The notes beneath the pieces are model-generated. The model saw nothing but the letters and a program-made list of their open reading frames with translations, was not told the DNA's origin and searched no databases. From positions 620,001-684,000 of the forward strand of contig NZ_JAUSTJ010000002.1 of the NCBI RefSeq assembly GCF_030812785.1: 64,000 bases of DNA. The letters run 5' to 3'. Below, piece after piece: positions 56,736 through 64,000 of the stretch. Position numbers and translations under genes: made by a program. How positions within the stretch are numbered: the first letter of the stretch is position 1; the number at the start of each line of letters is the position of its first letter. The DNA is from Sphingomonas kyeonggiensis. GTDB lineage: Bacteria > Pseudomonadota > Alphaproteobacteria > Sphingomonadales > Sphingomonadaceae.

Positions 56736-57833
56736 ATGGAAATGGAAGCCGAAGCGCTGGCACTGGTGGCGGAAACTCCGCAGCCGCTGTTCTTTGCCGG
56801 CGCCCGGAGCGATTCGCCGGCAGAGGCGCTGATCGCCGAGGCTCGCCGCCGCCGCGCTTCGCATATCCATATCGAGACCGCGCCTGCAGCGATGATCGTG
56901 CGCATGCGGATCGCCGGCCAGCTTACCGAGCCGCGCCATTATCACGCCGATCCCTCGCTGATCTCGGAATTCAGCGCTCTGGTCGGCGCCGCGATCCTGA
57001 CCCAGGGAGAGAGTGAACGGATCGTGCTGCGCATCGATGGCGGCGAGCAGCGCGAGCATGCTCTCGAAGCGATCGGGATGAGCCGCGCGATGGTCGATGC
57101 GCTGCTGCCGGCACTGCGCCGCGGTGGCCTCGTGCTCGTCGCCGGTGGGCCCGGCTCCGGTCGCAGCACGACTATCGCGGCGTTGCTCCGGCATTTCTCC
57201 GGCTCGCCGCGCCATATCGTGACGATCGGCACGCCACCGGTGGAGGGCGCGACCAGGATCGAGGGAATAGCCGGCGCCGCCGCGATTCGCGCCGCGCTGG
57301 AGCAGGATCCCGACATCATTGCGCTCGACGGGCTGGACGGCCGTGAGGCCGCCGCAGCAGCGGCCGAGGCGGCGGAGAGCGGGCATCTGGTGCTGGCCTC
57401 GATCGACGCGCCCGATGCCGTCTCCGCGATCCGGCGGATGCGCGACTGGCGGGTCGAGCCATTCCGCCTCGCGTCCACCGTCGCGGCGGTGCTCGCCCAG
57501 CGGCAAGTCCGCCGGCTCTGTTCCGATTGTCGCCGCCCGGTGCAGGCGCAGGGCTCGGTCTCGGCGCTGCTCGGTTTCGATTCGGGTGCGATCGTCTTCG
57601 AGGCGATGGGCTGCGAGAGTTGCGAGGGCACTGGCTTCACCGGCAGGACCGGCGTGTTCGAGGCGATCGTCGCCGATGGCGCGATCCGCCGGCTGATCAA
57701 CGACGGCGGCGATGAGGCGATCCTGGCCCGCCACGCCTTCCTGCGCGCACCCAATCTCGGATCGGCCGCGCGGGCGCTGGTGCGGGAGGGTGTGACCACC
57801 CCGGAAGAGGCCGTGCGAATTTCCCGCGGATAA
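56736..57833 (+). CDS. GspE/PilB-like protein with degenerate ATPase motifs
   Basis: 365 residues. Fold signature kept: ASHIHIETAPAAMIVRMRI (AlDIHIE..VRFRIDG equivalent, 41-59), the Walker A region GGPGSGRSTT (137-146), and the zinc tetracysteine CSDC (262-265) ... CESC (293-296). Catalytic features are altered: Walker A Lys is Arg (143); the Asp box IEDPVE reads IGTPPVE; Walker B DPDIIMIGEIRD reads DPDIIALDGLDG (191-202); the His box LHTNDA reads IDAPDA. It lacks the N1 domain. AAAGGGGA precedes the ATG. No T2SS or T4P genes surround it. Confidence 0.84.
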   Translation: MEMEAEALALVAETPQPLFFAGARSDSPAEALIAEARRRRASHIHIETAPAAMIVRMRIAGQLTEPRHYHADPSLISEFSALVGAAILTQGESERIVLRIDGGEQREHALEAIGMSRAMVDALLPALRRGGLVLVAGGPGSGRSTTIAALLRHFSGSPRHIVTIGTPPVEGATRIEGIAGAAAIRAALEQDPDIIALDGLDGREAAAAAAEAAESGHLVLASIDAPDAVSAIRRMRDWRVEPFRLASTVAAVLAQRQVRRLCSDCRRPVQAQGSVSALLGFDSGAIVFEAMGCESCEGTGFTGRTGVFEAIVADGAIRRLINDGGDEAILARHAFLRAPNLGSAARALVREGVTTPEEAVRISRG

Positions 57834-57899
57834 ACCCGAAATATGTGGGGTAATTATCTTGCGCTTCGCTTCGGCCCCGGCTAAGCGCGCCTTCTTCAC

Positions 57900-57977
57900 G
57901 GCGGTTGTAGCTCAGTTGGTTAGAGCATCGGTTTGTGGTACCGAGGGTCGCGGGTTCAAGTCCCGTCATCCGCCCCA
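57900..57977 (+). tRNA. tRNA-His (GUG)
   Basis: 78 nt with CCA. G-1 at 57900 pairs with C73 at 57974, the His identity element. Acceptor from 57901 GCGGTTG pairs with CATCCGC except a U5-U68 mismatch. Anticodon loop UUGUGGU gives GUG. T arm GCGGGTTCAAGTCCCGT. Confidence 0.95.
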
Positions 57978-58042
57978 TTTCTTCCCCTTGTGACCGCACG
58001 CGGCCCACAGACGTGTGGCACTATCCCGCAGGAATGTAGCGC

Positions 58043-59095
58043 GTGATCACCGACTGGGGTTTCCCCGATTTCGACGACCATGAAGGCGTCCATCTGTTCA
58101 GCGACCGCGAATCGGGGCTGAGCGCAATCATCGCAGTCCATTCGTCCAAGCTCGGCCCGGCGGCCGGCGGCGTGCGCTTCTGGCACTATGCCGACCATCG
58201 CGCCGCGATCACTGACGCGCTGCGCCTGTCACGGGGCATGAGCTACAAGAACGCGATGGCCAACCTGCCACTCGGCGGCGGCAAGGGCGTGATCCTGGCG
58301 AGCCAGCCGGGCGCGACCGTCACCACCGCGCAGCTCGAGGCGTTCGGCCGTGCGGTCGAATCGCTCGGCGGCAAGTACGTCACGGCCGAGGATGTCGGCA
58401 TGTCCGAGGAGCGGATGAAGGTCGTCGCGACCCAGACCCGCCATGTCTCGGGCCTGCCGGTCGCGGCCGGCGGCGCCGGCGGTGATCCCGGCCCGGTCAC
58501 GGCGCGCGGGGTCTATCTCGGCCTCAAGGCAGCGGCGAAGCGCGGCCTGGGTGCCGATTCGATGAAGGACGTCCGCGTCGCCATCCAGGGCGTCGGTTCG
58601 GTCGGTGGCGGTGTCGCGCGCCTGCTCGCGGCGGATGGTGCGAAGCTGGTGCTGGCCGACGTCAATGCCGAGCGCGCCAAGGCCCTTGCGGCGGAACTGG
58701 GCGGCGAGGCAGTTGATGCCGCCGAGATCCTCGGGATCGAGACCGACGTGCTGAGCCCCAATGCGCTGGGTGCGATCTTCACCGAACAGTCGATCGCGGC
58801 GCTGAAGACCACGGTGGTCGCCGGCGGCGCGAACAACCAGCTCGCCACCCGCCAGGACGGCCACCGCCTCCACGACCGCGGCATCCTCTACGCCCCCGAC
58901 TACGTGATCAACGCGGGCGGCATCATCAATGTCGGCTTGGAATATCTGGGCCAGGGCAACATGGCCGAGGTGCAGGCGCGCGTGGACAAGATCCCCGATC
59001 GCCTCATCGAAGTGTGGGACGAGAGCGCCCGCACCGGTGACCCAGAGAGCGAAGTCGCCGACCGTATCGCCCAGCGGCTGATCGGCCGGGGCTAA
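58043..59095 (+). CDS. Leucine/Phe/Val-type amino-acid dehydrogenase
   Basis: 350 residues, ELFV dehydrogenase family, short (leucine dehydrogenase-like) form. HSSKLGPAAGGVRFW (substrate Lys region), catalytic Lys in PLGGGKGVI, DVGMSEERM, and the NAD domain VRVAIQGVGSVGGGVARLL. Oxidatively deaminates branched-chain or aromatic amino acids with NAD+. GTG start at 58043. Monocistronic; M28 peptidase gene follows 74 bases later. Confidence 0.92.
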   Translation: MITDWGFPDFDDHEGVHLFSDRESGLSAIIAVHSSKLGPAAGGVRFWHYADHRAAITDALRLSRGMSYKNAMANLPLGGGKGVILASQPGATVTTAQLEAFGRAVESLGGKYVTAEDVGMSEERMKVVATQTRHVSGLPVAAGGAGGDPGPVTARGVYLGLKAAAKRGLGADSMKDVRVAIQGVGSVGGGVARLLAADGAKLVLADVNAERAKALAAELGGEAVDAAEILGIETDVLSPNALGAIFTEQSIAALKTTVVAGGANNQLATRQDGHRLHDRGILYAPDYVINAGGIINVGLEYLGQGNMAEVQARVDKIPDRLIEVWDESARTGDPESEVADRIAQRLIGRG

Positions 59096-59169
59096 AGGCA
59101 CCACAGACTTGCACGGGGGATGCGCGGCCAATAGCGTCGCGCATCCCCCTCGCATTTCTGCGGAGCCCC

Positions 59170-60774
59170 ATGCGCACTTTCCTCCTCGCCACCGCCGCCC
59201 TGCTGATCGCGGCGCCGGCCACCGCTCAATCCGTCGATCCGGCCACCGTCGCCGTCCTGGTCGATCAGGGCACCAATCATTCGGAGGTGATGACCACCGC
59301 CGAATATCTCGCCGACGTGATCGGCCCGCGCATGACCAACTCGCCGGCGATGCGCGAGGCGGAGAAGTGGACGCAGGAGAAGTTCAGGGGCTGGGGCCTC
59401 ACCGATGTCCATAAGGAAGGCTTCGATTTCGGCCGCGGCTGGTGGATCGAGAAGTCGAGCGTCCGCATGGTCGCGCCGCGTCCGGTCCAGCTCACCGCCA
59501 TCCCGATCGCCTGGACGCCGGCGACCAATGGTCCGGTCACCGCTCCGGTGATCGTCGCGCCGCTGCGCAGCCCCGGCGACTTTGCCCAGTGGAAGGGCAA
59601 GCTCGCCGGCAAGATCGTGCTTACCTCCGCGCCCGGCACCGGTTCCGAGCCCAAGGAAGCGCCGTTCCAGCGGCTGAGCGACGAGGACCTCGCCAAGCTC
59701 GACGTCTATGAGGAACCGAGCTGGGATCCTGGCAAGCTCGACCAGTCGCTGAGCCGCGCCAAGTTCGAAGGCCAGCTGGCCAAGTTCCTCGCCGAGGAAG
59801 GCGCGGTCGCTTACGTCACGCGCTCGCGCAGCGACGGCAAGCTGATCCATGGCGAGGGCTATCTCCACCATATCGGCGAGACGCCCAAGGTGCCCGGCAT
59901 CGAGATGGCGGCCGAGGATTATCGCCGCCTCGTCCGTCTCGCCTGGACCGGCAAGGCGCCGACGCTCGAGATCGATTCCAACGTCCATTTCAACGACAGC
60001 GATACCAAGGCCTACAACATCCTCGCCGACATCAAGGGCCGCGACCCCAAGGCCGGCTATGTCATGGCCGGCGCGCATCTCGACAGCTGGGTGGCGGGCG
60101 ACGGCGCCGCCGACAATGGTGCGGGCAGCGCCGTGGTGATGGAAGCGGCGCGGATCATCGCCGCGAGCGGGATCAGGCCGAAGCGGACGATACGGTTTGC
60201 GCTGTGGGCCGGCGAGGAACAGAGCCTTTACGGCTCTATTGCGTACATCGAACAGCATCTCGCCAAGCGCCCGGCCTGGGATCATGTGCCGAGCGCGGAC
60301 GAATTCTACTATAGCTGGGCGACGCGCTTCCCGATCACCCCGCTGCCGGGGCACAAGGAGCTGAGCGCCTATTTCAACCTCGACAATGGCTCGGGGAAGA
60401 TCCGCGGCATCTATGCCGAGAACAACATGGCAGCGGTGCCGATCTTCCGCGAATGGCTCGCGCCCTTCGCCTCGATGGGCGCCTCGACTGTGGCGATCCA
60501 GAAGACCGAGGGCACCGACCACCAGTTCATGCAGGCGGTCGGCATCCCGGCCTTCCAGTTCATCCAGGATCCGCTCGACTACGAGACCCGGGTGCACCAC
60601 ACCCAGCTCGACACCTTCGATCACCTGAAGGCGACGGACATGCGCCAGGCGGCGATCATCCTGGCGGCATTCCTGCTCGACGCCGCCAATGCCGACAAGC
60701 CGCTGCCGCGCCTGCCGATCCCGACCCAGCCGAACGTCACCGATCCGTTCGCGGCACCGGCCGAGGGGAAATAG
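59170..60774 (+). CDS. Exported M28-family metallopeptidase
   Basis: 534 residues, signal peptide to APATAQ. PA insert domain about 130-260, then Zn ligands: His-Asp in MAGAHLDSWVAGDGAADNG, Glu-Glu in ALWAGEEQSLYGS, Asp in AYFNLDNGSGKI, His in VHHTQLDTFDHL. Removes N-terminal residues from peptides outside the cytoplasm. With M1 and M13 it makes a peptide-scavenging set, though the genes are not linked. Confidence 0.93.
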   Translation: MRTFLLATAALLIAAPATAQSVDPATVAVLVDQGTNHSEVMTTAEYLADVIGPRMTNSPAMREAEKWTQEKFRGWGLTDVHKEGFDFGRGWWIEKSSVRMVAPRPVQLTAIPIAWTPATNGPVTAPVIVAPLRSPGDFAQWKGKLAGKIVLTSAPGTGSEPKEAPFQRLSDEDLAKLDVYEEPSWDPGKLDQSLSRAKFEGQLAKFLAEEGAVAYVTRSRSDGKLIHGEGYLHHIGETPKVPGIEMAAEDYRRLVRLAWTGKAPTLEIDSNVHFNDSDTKAYNILADIKGRDPKAGYVMAGAHLDSWVAGDGAADNGAGSAVVMEAARIIAASGIRPKRTIRFALWAGEEQSLYGSIAYIEQHLAKRPAWDHVPSADEFYYSWATRFPITPLPGHKELSAYFNLDNGSGKIRGIYAENNMAAVPIFREWLAPFASMGASTVAIQKTEGTDHQFMQAVGIPAFQFIQDPLDYETRVHHTQLDTFDHLKATDMRQAAIILAAFLLDAANADKPLPRLPIPTQPNVTDPFAAPAEGK

Positions 60775-60853
60775 CCGCCGGCACCGATACGGACCGAAAA
60801 GCCCCACGCCCTCCGCGCCCGGCATGATATTCCGGGCCGGAAGGGGAGGGGCG

Positions 60854-61489
60854 ATGTCCGAATTCTGCGTGGAAGCCGTTGCGGGCCAGAAGAGCGTCAC
60901 GATCGAGATCGCCACCGGGGATTTCGAGGCGCTCCGCCAGGATGGCTATTCGCTCTGCCTGGCCAAGAAGCTCACCGCGGGCGGTGTGGACTATGACGTC
61001 GTCTGGCGCTCGGACCCGAACTTTCTCCCGTCCAACACGCTGAGCTGGATTCCGGATTTCCAGCTGTTCGCGACGAACCAGTTCGCCGAGGGCCAGCTGG
61101 TCAATCCCGCGACCAATGTCGTGGTGATCGGCCAGGGCGAGACGAGCACGCTCGATCAGAACGGGATATTGCACGAGGCCGTCCCGGGCGGACCGCCCAT
61201 GGGGTTCGTCATGGTGAATGAGTTCGGCCCGATCCATCCCGGGCTGAACCAATGGCTCACCTGGATCGATGGCAGCATGCAGCCGCTGCCGATTTTCGTC
61301 CTGCCCTATGCGGCGGTGCCCGGGACGGTCGATTTCCAGCCGATCGATACCGTGCTCGTCTGGTTCGAGCAGGATATCGAGACCTCGGTGATCTTCACCA
61401 CGCCGCGCGCCAACGCGGTCGAGATCGACCTGACCTATGCCAGCTCGGCGACGCGGCTCTATTCCGACGGAGCCTGGTCGACGCCCTGA
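60854..61489 (+). CDS. Hypothetical protein without recognised domain
   Basis: 211 residues, no signal peptide, low in Lys/Arg, rich in aromatic and beta-prone residues: VWRSDPNFLPSNTLSWIPD, FQLFATNQFAEGQLV, VIGQGETSTLDQNGIL, IDTVLVWFEQDIETSVIF. It looks like an all-beta fold; I think of lectin- or pore-like proteins but cannot place it. GGGGAGG precedes ATG. Not clearly in an operon with the M28 gene or the ECF41 pair. Confidence 0.7.
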   Translation: MSEFCVEAVAGQKSVTIEIATGDFEALRQDGYSLCLAKKLTAGGVDYDVVWRSDPNFLPSNTLSWIPDFQLFATNQFAEGQLVNPATNVVVIGQGETSTLDQNGILHEAVPGGPPMGFVMVNEFGPIHPGLNQWLTWIDGSMQPLPIFVLPYAAVPGTVDFQPIDTVLVWFEQDIETSVIFTTPRANAVEIDLTYASSATRLYSDGAWSTP

Positions 61490-61529
61490 GAAGATATTTT
61501 CGCGGGTTGGCGAAAAAAATACGGCGGCA

Positions 61530-61556
61530 TGTCACATCCCGCGCGGCCATCTCGTC
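61530..61556 (+). promoter_or_regulatory. ECF41-type promoter
   Basis: TGTCACA (61530-61536), 16 bp, CGTC (61553-61556). This is the promoter type described for ECF41 sigma factors and lies 29 bases upstream of the CMD gene that precedes the ECF41 gene. Confidence 0.75.
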
Positions 61557-61584
61557 ATGCATGCGTCCACACAAAAGGAGACGC

Positions 61585-62049
61585 ATGATGACCGGCCGCC
61601 TCGACCTCTACACCGCCGCCCCCGCCGAGATGAAGGTGTGGCTCGAAATGTCGCTCAAGATCGCCCCCAAGATCGAGCACAGCCTGCTCGAGCTGGTGAA
61701 GATCCGTGCCTCGCAGATCAACGGCTGCGCCAACTGCCTGAACATGCACACCGCCGATGCCCGTAAGGCCGGCGAGACCGAGCAGCGCCTCTATCTGCTC
61801 AGCGCCTGGCACGAGGCGCCCTGCTTCACGCCGCGCGAGCGCGCCGCATTGGCATGGACCGATGCGTTGACTCTGGTATCCACGGCACGGGCGCCGCAGG
61901 CGGTCTATGAGGAATTCGCCTTCGAGTTCAGCCCGGAGGAACAGGTGCAGCTTACCCTGATGATCAACGTGATCAACGGTTGGAACCGCCTCGCGGTCGG
62001 CTTCGAGCTGTTCTACGAAGCCAAGCCGGCCATGGTGGCGGCAGCGTGA
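61585..62049 (+). CDS. Carboxymuconolactone decarboxylase / AhpD-like protein
   Basis: 154 residues. Active-site motif ASQINGCANCLNMHTADARK (CxxC...H) gives AhpD-type peroxidatic potential; LVKIRASQINGC is the CMD signature. Typical ECF41 partner. ATG at 61585 with AAAGGAG 5 bases upstream; a second ATG follows at 61588. Its stop overlaps the sigma-factor GTG. Confidence 0.92.
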   Translation: MMTGRLDLYTAAPAEMKVWLEMSLKIAPKIEHSLLELVKIRASQINGCANCLNMHTADARKAGETEQRLYLLSAWHEAPCFTPRERAALAWTDALTLVSTARAPQAVYEEFAFEFSPEEQVQLTLMINVINGWNRLAVGFELFYEAKPAMVAAA

Positions 62050-62906
62050 GCGGCGCGGACGCAGCGGCCATCTTCGATCCGCTGCGTCCGCGGCTGGCGC
62101 GTATTGCCTATCGCATGCTCGGCTCGGTCGCGGACGCCGAAGACGTGGTGCAGGACGCGTTCCTGCGCTGGCTCGACACCGACCGCGACCAGGTCCGCGA
62201 GCCCGAGGCGTTCCTGCGCCGGGTGGTGACGCGGCTGTGCCTCGACCAGCTCAAGTCGGCCCGGGCGCGGCGGGAGACCTATGTCGGCCCCTGGCTGCCC
62301 GAGCCCGTGGTCGAGGAGGAGGACGAAGTGGAGGACGTGACGCTTCCGCTGATGATGGCGCTGGAACGCTTGTCGCCGCTCGAGCGTGCCGCCTTCCTGC
62401 TCCATGACGTGTTCGGCGTGAGCTTCGACGAAGTGGGCGAGACGATCGGGCGCGATCCCGCCGCCGCGCGCCAGCTCGCCAGCCGGGCGCGCACCCATGT
62501 CCGCGCCGCGCGCCCGCGCTACGAGATGCCGAAGGAGAAGGGGATGGAGATCGTCGCCGCCTTCTTCGCTGCCTCGCGCAGCGGCGACATGACCGCGTTC
62601 CGCGGCCTGCTCGCCGACGACGTCACCACCTGGTCGGACGGCGGCGGCAAGGTCCCTGCGGGGCTGCGTCCGATCCACGGCGTCGACGACAACATGAAGC
62701 TCTATGCCTCGCTGGCGCGCTTCTTTGCCAAGGAGATGTCGAAGATCGTGCGCTACGGCATGATCAACGGGCTGCCGGGCTTCGTCTCGATCGAGCTGGG
62801 TGGCGTGCTCCAGACGACGGCGCTGGCGATCGAGGACGGCAGGATCACCGGCATCTATGTGACGCGCAATCCGGACAAGCTGGGGCATCTTGGCGCGATG
62901 CATTGA
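62046..62906 (+). CDS. ECF41-group sigma factor with SnoaL-like C-terminal extension
   Basis: 286 residues. Sigma2 (LARIAYRMLGSVADAEDVVQDAFL), sigma4 (LSPLERAAFLLHDVFGVSFDEVG), then a SnoaL-like domain. All three ECF41 motifs are present: WLPEP at 83-87, DGGGK at 198-202, NPDKL at 275-279. In ECF41 the C-terminal domain controls activity in place of an anti-sigma factor. Start GTG 62046 overlaps the CMD stop (GTGA). Confidence 0.93.
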   Translation: MSGADAAAIFDPLRPRLARIAYRMLGSVADAEDVVQDAFLRWLDTDRDQVREPEAFLRRVVTRLCLDQLKSARARRETYVGPWLPEPVVEEEDEVEDVTLPLMMALERLSPLERAAFLLHDVFGVSFDEVGETIGRDPAAARQLASRARTHVRAARPRYEMPKEKGMEIVAAFFAASRSGDMTAFRGLLADDVTTWSDGGGKVPAGLRPIHGVDDNMKLYASLARFFAKEMSKIVRYGMINGLPGFVSIELGGVLQTTALAIEDGRITGIYVTRNPDKLGHLGAMH

Positions 62907-62967
62907 GGGGCGTGATGTTGGCTGTGGGCATCGCGATCGAAAGCCTGGCGTCGCCCGGATCTTCACC

Positions 62968-63072
62968 GTCACCCCGGCCTTGTGCCGGGGTCTACCAAGA
63001 GGCGAGGGCAGGGCTCAGAACTCCAGTCCAGTCGGTGCGGCACGGTGGACCCCGGCACAAGGCCGGGGTGAC
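62968..63072. repeat. 105-bp palindromic repeat, GTCACCCCGGCCTTGTGCC family
   Basis: Arms GTCACCCCGGCCTTGTGCCG and complement around a 60-base loop. Only one copy in the window. It lies between the ECF41 gene and the lipoprotein gene. Confidence 0.82.
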
Positions 63073-63198
63073 GAAGTATTTGTGGAGATCGCGACCATTT
63101 ATCCAGGGGGCTTCCGCGAGGTGCTGTGGTGACATGTCTCCAAACATTAACCCTCGCCGTTATGCCGCTGGAAACGCCGGATGGGTCAGGCGGGGGAC

Positions 63199-63630
63199 AT
63201 GCGCGCCGCACTCCTGTTTCTAGTCCCCCTGGCGCTCGCCGCCTGCAACCAGACCAATGGCAAGGCCGCGGACGAGATCACCGGCCATCGCTGGGCGCGT
63301 GCCGCGGCCGAATGCGACGATACCTATTTCACCTTCTCGCCGGACGTGATCGATTTCGTACGCAAGGGGCGGGCGATGAACTCGCTGCCGGTGCGACGCG
63401 TCGTCACCGACGCTTCGGACCCCAATACGGTGATGTTCGTGATCGAGGTCGACAGCGCGCTCGCCGTCCGGCCGGAGTCGCGCAAGGACGCCGCCGACGT
63501 GGCGATGGCGTTCCGGATCGAGGGCGACAGCCTCCGCCTCGTCGGCCAGGGCGCGCCGGACCGGCTGCTGCCGGTGTCGGTGGGAGAGGGCGGCTTCCCG
63601 GCGATGACCCTGCGGCGCTGTCCCGGCTGA
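63199..63630 (+). CDS. Predicted lipoprotein, function unknown
   Basis: 143 residues. MRAALLFLVPLALAAC gives a lipobox with Cys at residue 16. The body DDTYFTFSPDVIDFVRKGRA ... VMFVIEVDSALAV suggests a small beta-sheet domain; one more Cys pair (residue 38 and the last RRC). ATG at 63199 has GGGGGA directly upstream; 63181 is possible. Upstream of ccmC, perhaps by chance. Confidence 0.72.
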   Translation: MRAALLFLVPLALAACNQTNGKAADEITGHRWARAAAECDDTYFTFSPDVIDFVRKGRAMNSLPVRRVVTDASDPNTVMFVIEVDSALAVRPESRKDAADVAMAFRIEGDSLRLVGQGAPDRLLPVSVGEGGFPAMTLRRCPG

Positions 63631-63705
63631 GCGGCTCGCGGCAACGCACGGAACCTGTCAATTCTCAGCATGGATTCCGCATCCGAACCCCGCTAGTCAT
63701 CGCGC

Positions 63706-64000
63706 GTGCCTGCCTTGCATGCCCTTGCCAACCCCGCGCGCTTCCTCAGGATTGCGCGGCCGCTGACGCCGATCCTGTTCTGGGTCGGGGTGGCGCTGGT
63801 GCTGTTCGGCTGCTGGGCCGGGCTGACGCTCACCCCGCCCGACGCGGTGCAGAAGGAGAGCGCGCGAATCCTCTACATCCATGTCCCTAGTGCCTGGCTG
63901 GGCATGGGCGGGTGGAGCGGCCTCGCCATCGCCTGCCTGAGCTATCTGATCTGGCGTCATCCGCTGGCCAGCGTCGCCGCCCGGGCGATCGCGCCGGCGG
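63706..64000 (+). CDS. ccmC: Heme exporter protein CcmC (3' end outside window)
   Basis: At least 98 residues, frame open to the end. Starts MPALHALANPARFLRIARPL; first helix ILFWVGVALVLFGCWAGL; then DAVQKESARILYIHVPSAWL, the conserved periplasmic stretch of CcmC (QGDSVRIMYVHVPAAW in others), which supplies a heme-ligand His. CcmC loads heme on CcmE for cytochrome c assembly. GTG start at 63706; the rest of a ccm operon should follow. Confidence 0.9.
   Translation, partial: MPALHALANPARFLRIARPLTPILFWVGVALVLFGCWAGLTLTPPDAVQKESARILYIHVPSAWLGMGGWSGLAIACLSYLIWRHPLASVAARAIAPA

Noticed and set aside
56736..57833. Evidence for a type II secretion or type IV pilus operon
   Set aside because: Only a degenerate GspE-like gene is present; neighbours are a 2OG oxygenase and tRNA-His, with no secretin, pseudopilin or GspF gene.

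Overview
The window is a high-GC (about two-thirds GC by eye), gene-dense stretch of an alphaproteobacterial chromosome, most likely a sphingomonad (Sphingomonas or a close relative). The reasons are several: large TonB-dependent receptors, conserved gene sets (gatC-gatA-gatB, clpP-clpX, lon-hup, pyrB with an inactive DHOase partner), a trigger factor with a long Lys/Ala tail, a tRNA-His that keeps G-1:C73, and many secreted peptidases and hydrolases. No rRNA, CRISPR array, prophage or recognisable transposase is present. No gap between genes exceeds 300 bases.

Layout. 1-8.8 kb: the end of serB; a DUF559 endonuclease gene between near-perfect 51-bp inverted repeats; envelope genes (MipA-like, SEL1-SPOR); a ParA / ribbon-helix-helix / TPR-SPOR operon; a small membrane protein plus DUF1801 behind an operator-covered promoter; a DJ-1-like protein. 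8.8-23 kb: pyrB with its DHOase-like pseudoenzyme, ruvX, DUF3089 and DUF4153 genes, gatCAB with a small ORF between gatA and gatB, a fatty-acid desaturase divergent from an ArsR repressor with shared operator motifs, a cyclophilin-like PPIase, a Crp/Fnr regulator preceded by two very small disordered-protein genes, and tRNA-Leu. 23-38.5 kb: tig, a GT2 transferase, a TonB receptor, an OmpR-type two-component system, an epimerase and a membrane glycosyltransferase-like gene, clpP-clpX, and an NCS1 transporter. 39-51 kb: an M1 peptidase whose only sensible start is AUC, lon, hup, tRNA-Val, an M13 peptidase, a subclass B3 metallo-beta-lactamase homologue with Glu in place of the first zinc-binding His, an EamA exporter and an amidohydrolase. 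51-64 kb: a surface-type lipoprotein with its TonB receptor, a 2OG-Fe(II) oxygenase, a GspE-like pseudo-ATPase, tRNA-His, an amino-acid dehydrogenase, an M28 peptidase, an orphan protein, an ECF41 sigma factor operon with its own promoter, and the start of ccmC.

How the genes fit together. Most are housekeeping: translation fidelity (gatCAB, tRNAs), protein quality control (tig, clpPX, lon), pyrimidine synthesis and nucleoid structure. Around these lie outer-membrane uptake and peptide-scavenging functions (TonB receptors, M1, M13 and M28 peptidases, amidohydrolase). The gaps hold several families of palindromic repeats, each with conserved arms and in some cases a conserved centre.

The signals most worth a second look are the DUF559 inverted-repeat unit, the AUC start, the Glu-type B3 lactamase, the pseudo-GspE, the ParA-RHH-SPOR operon, the ECF41 operon with its matching promoter, the ArsR/desaturase operators and the lipoprotein-receptor pair.
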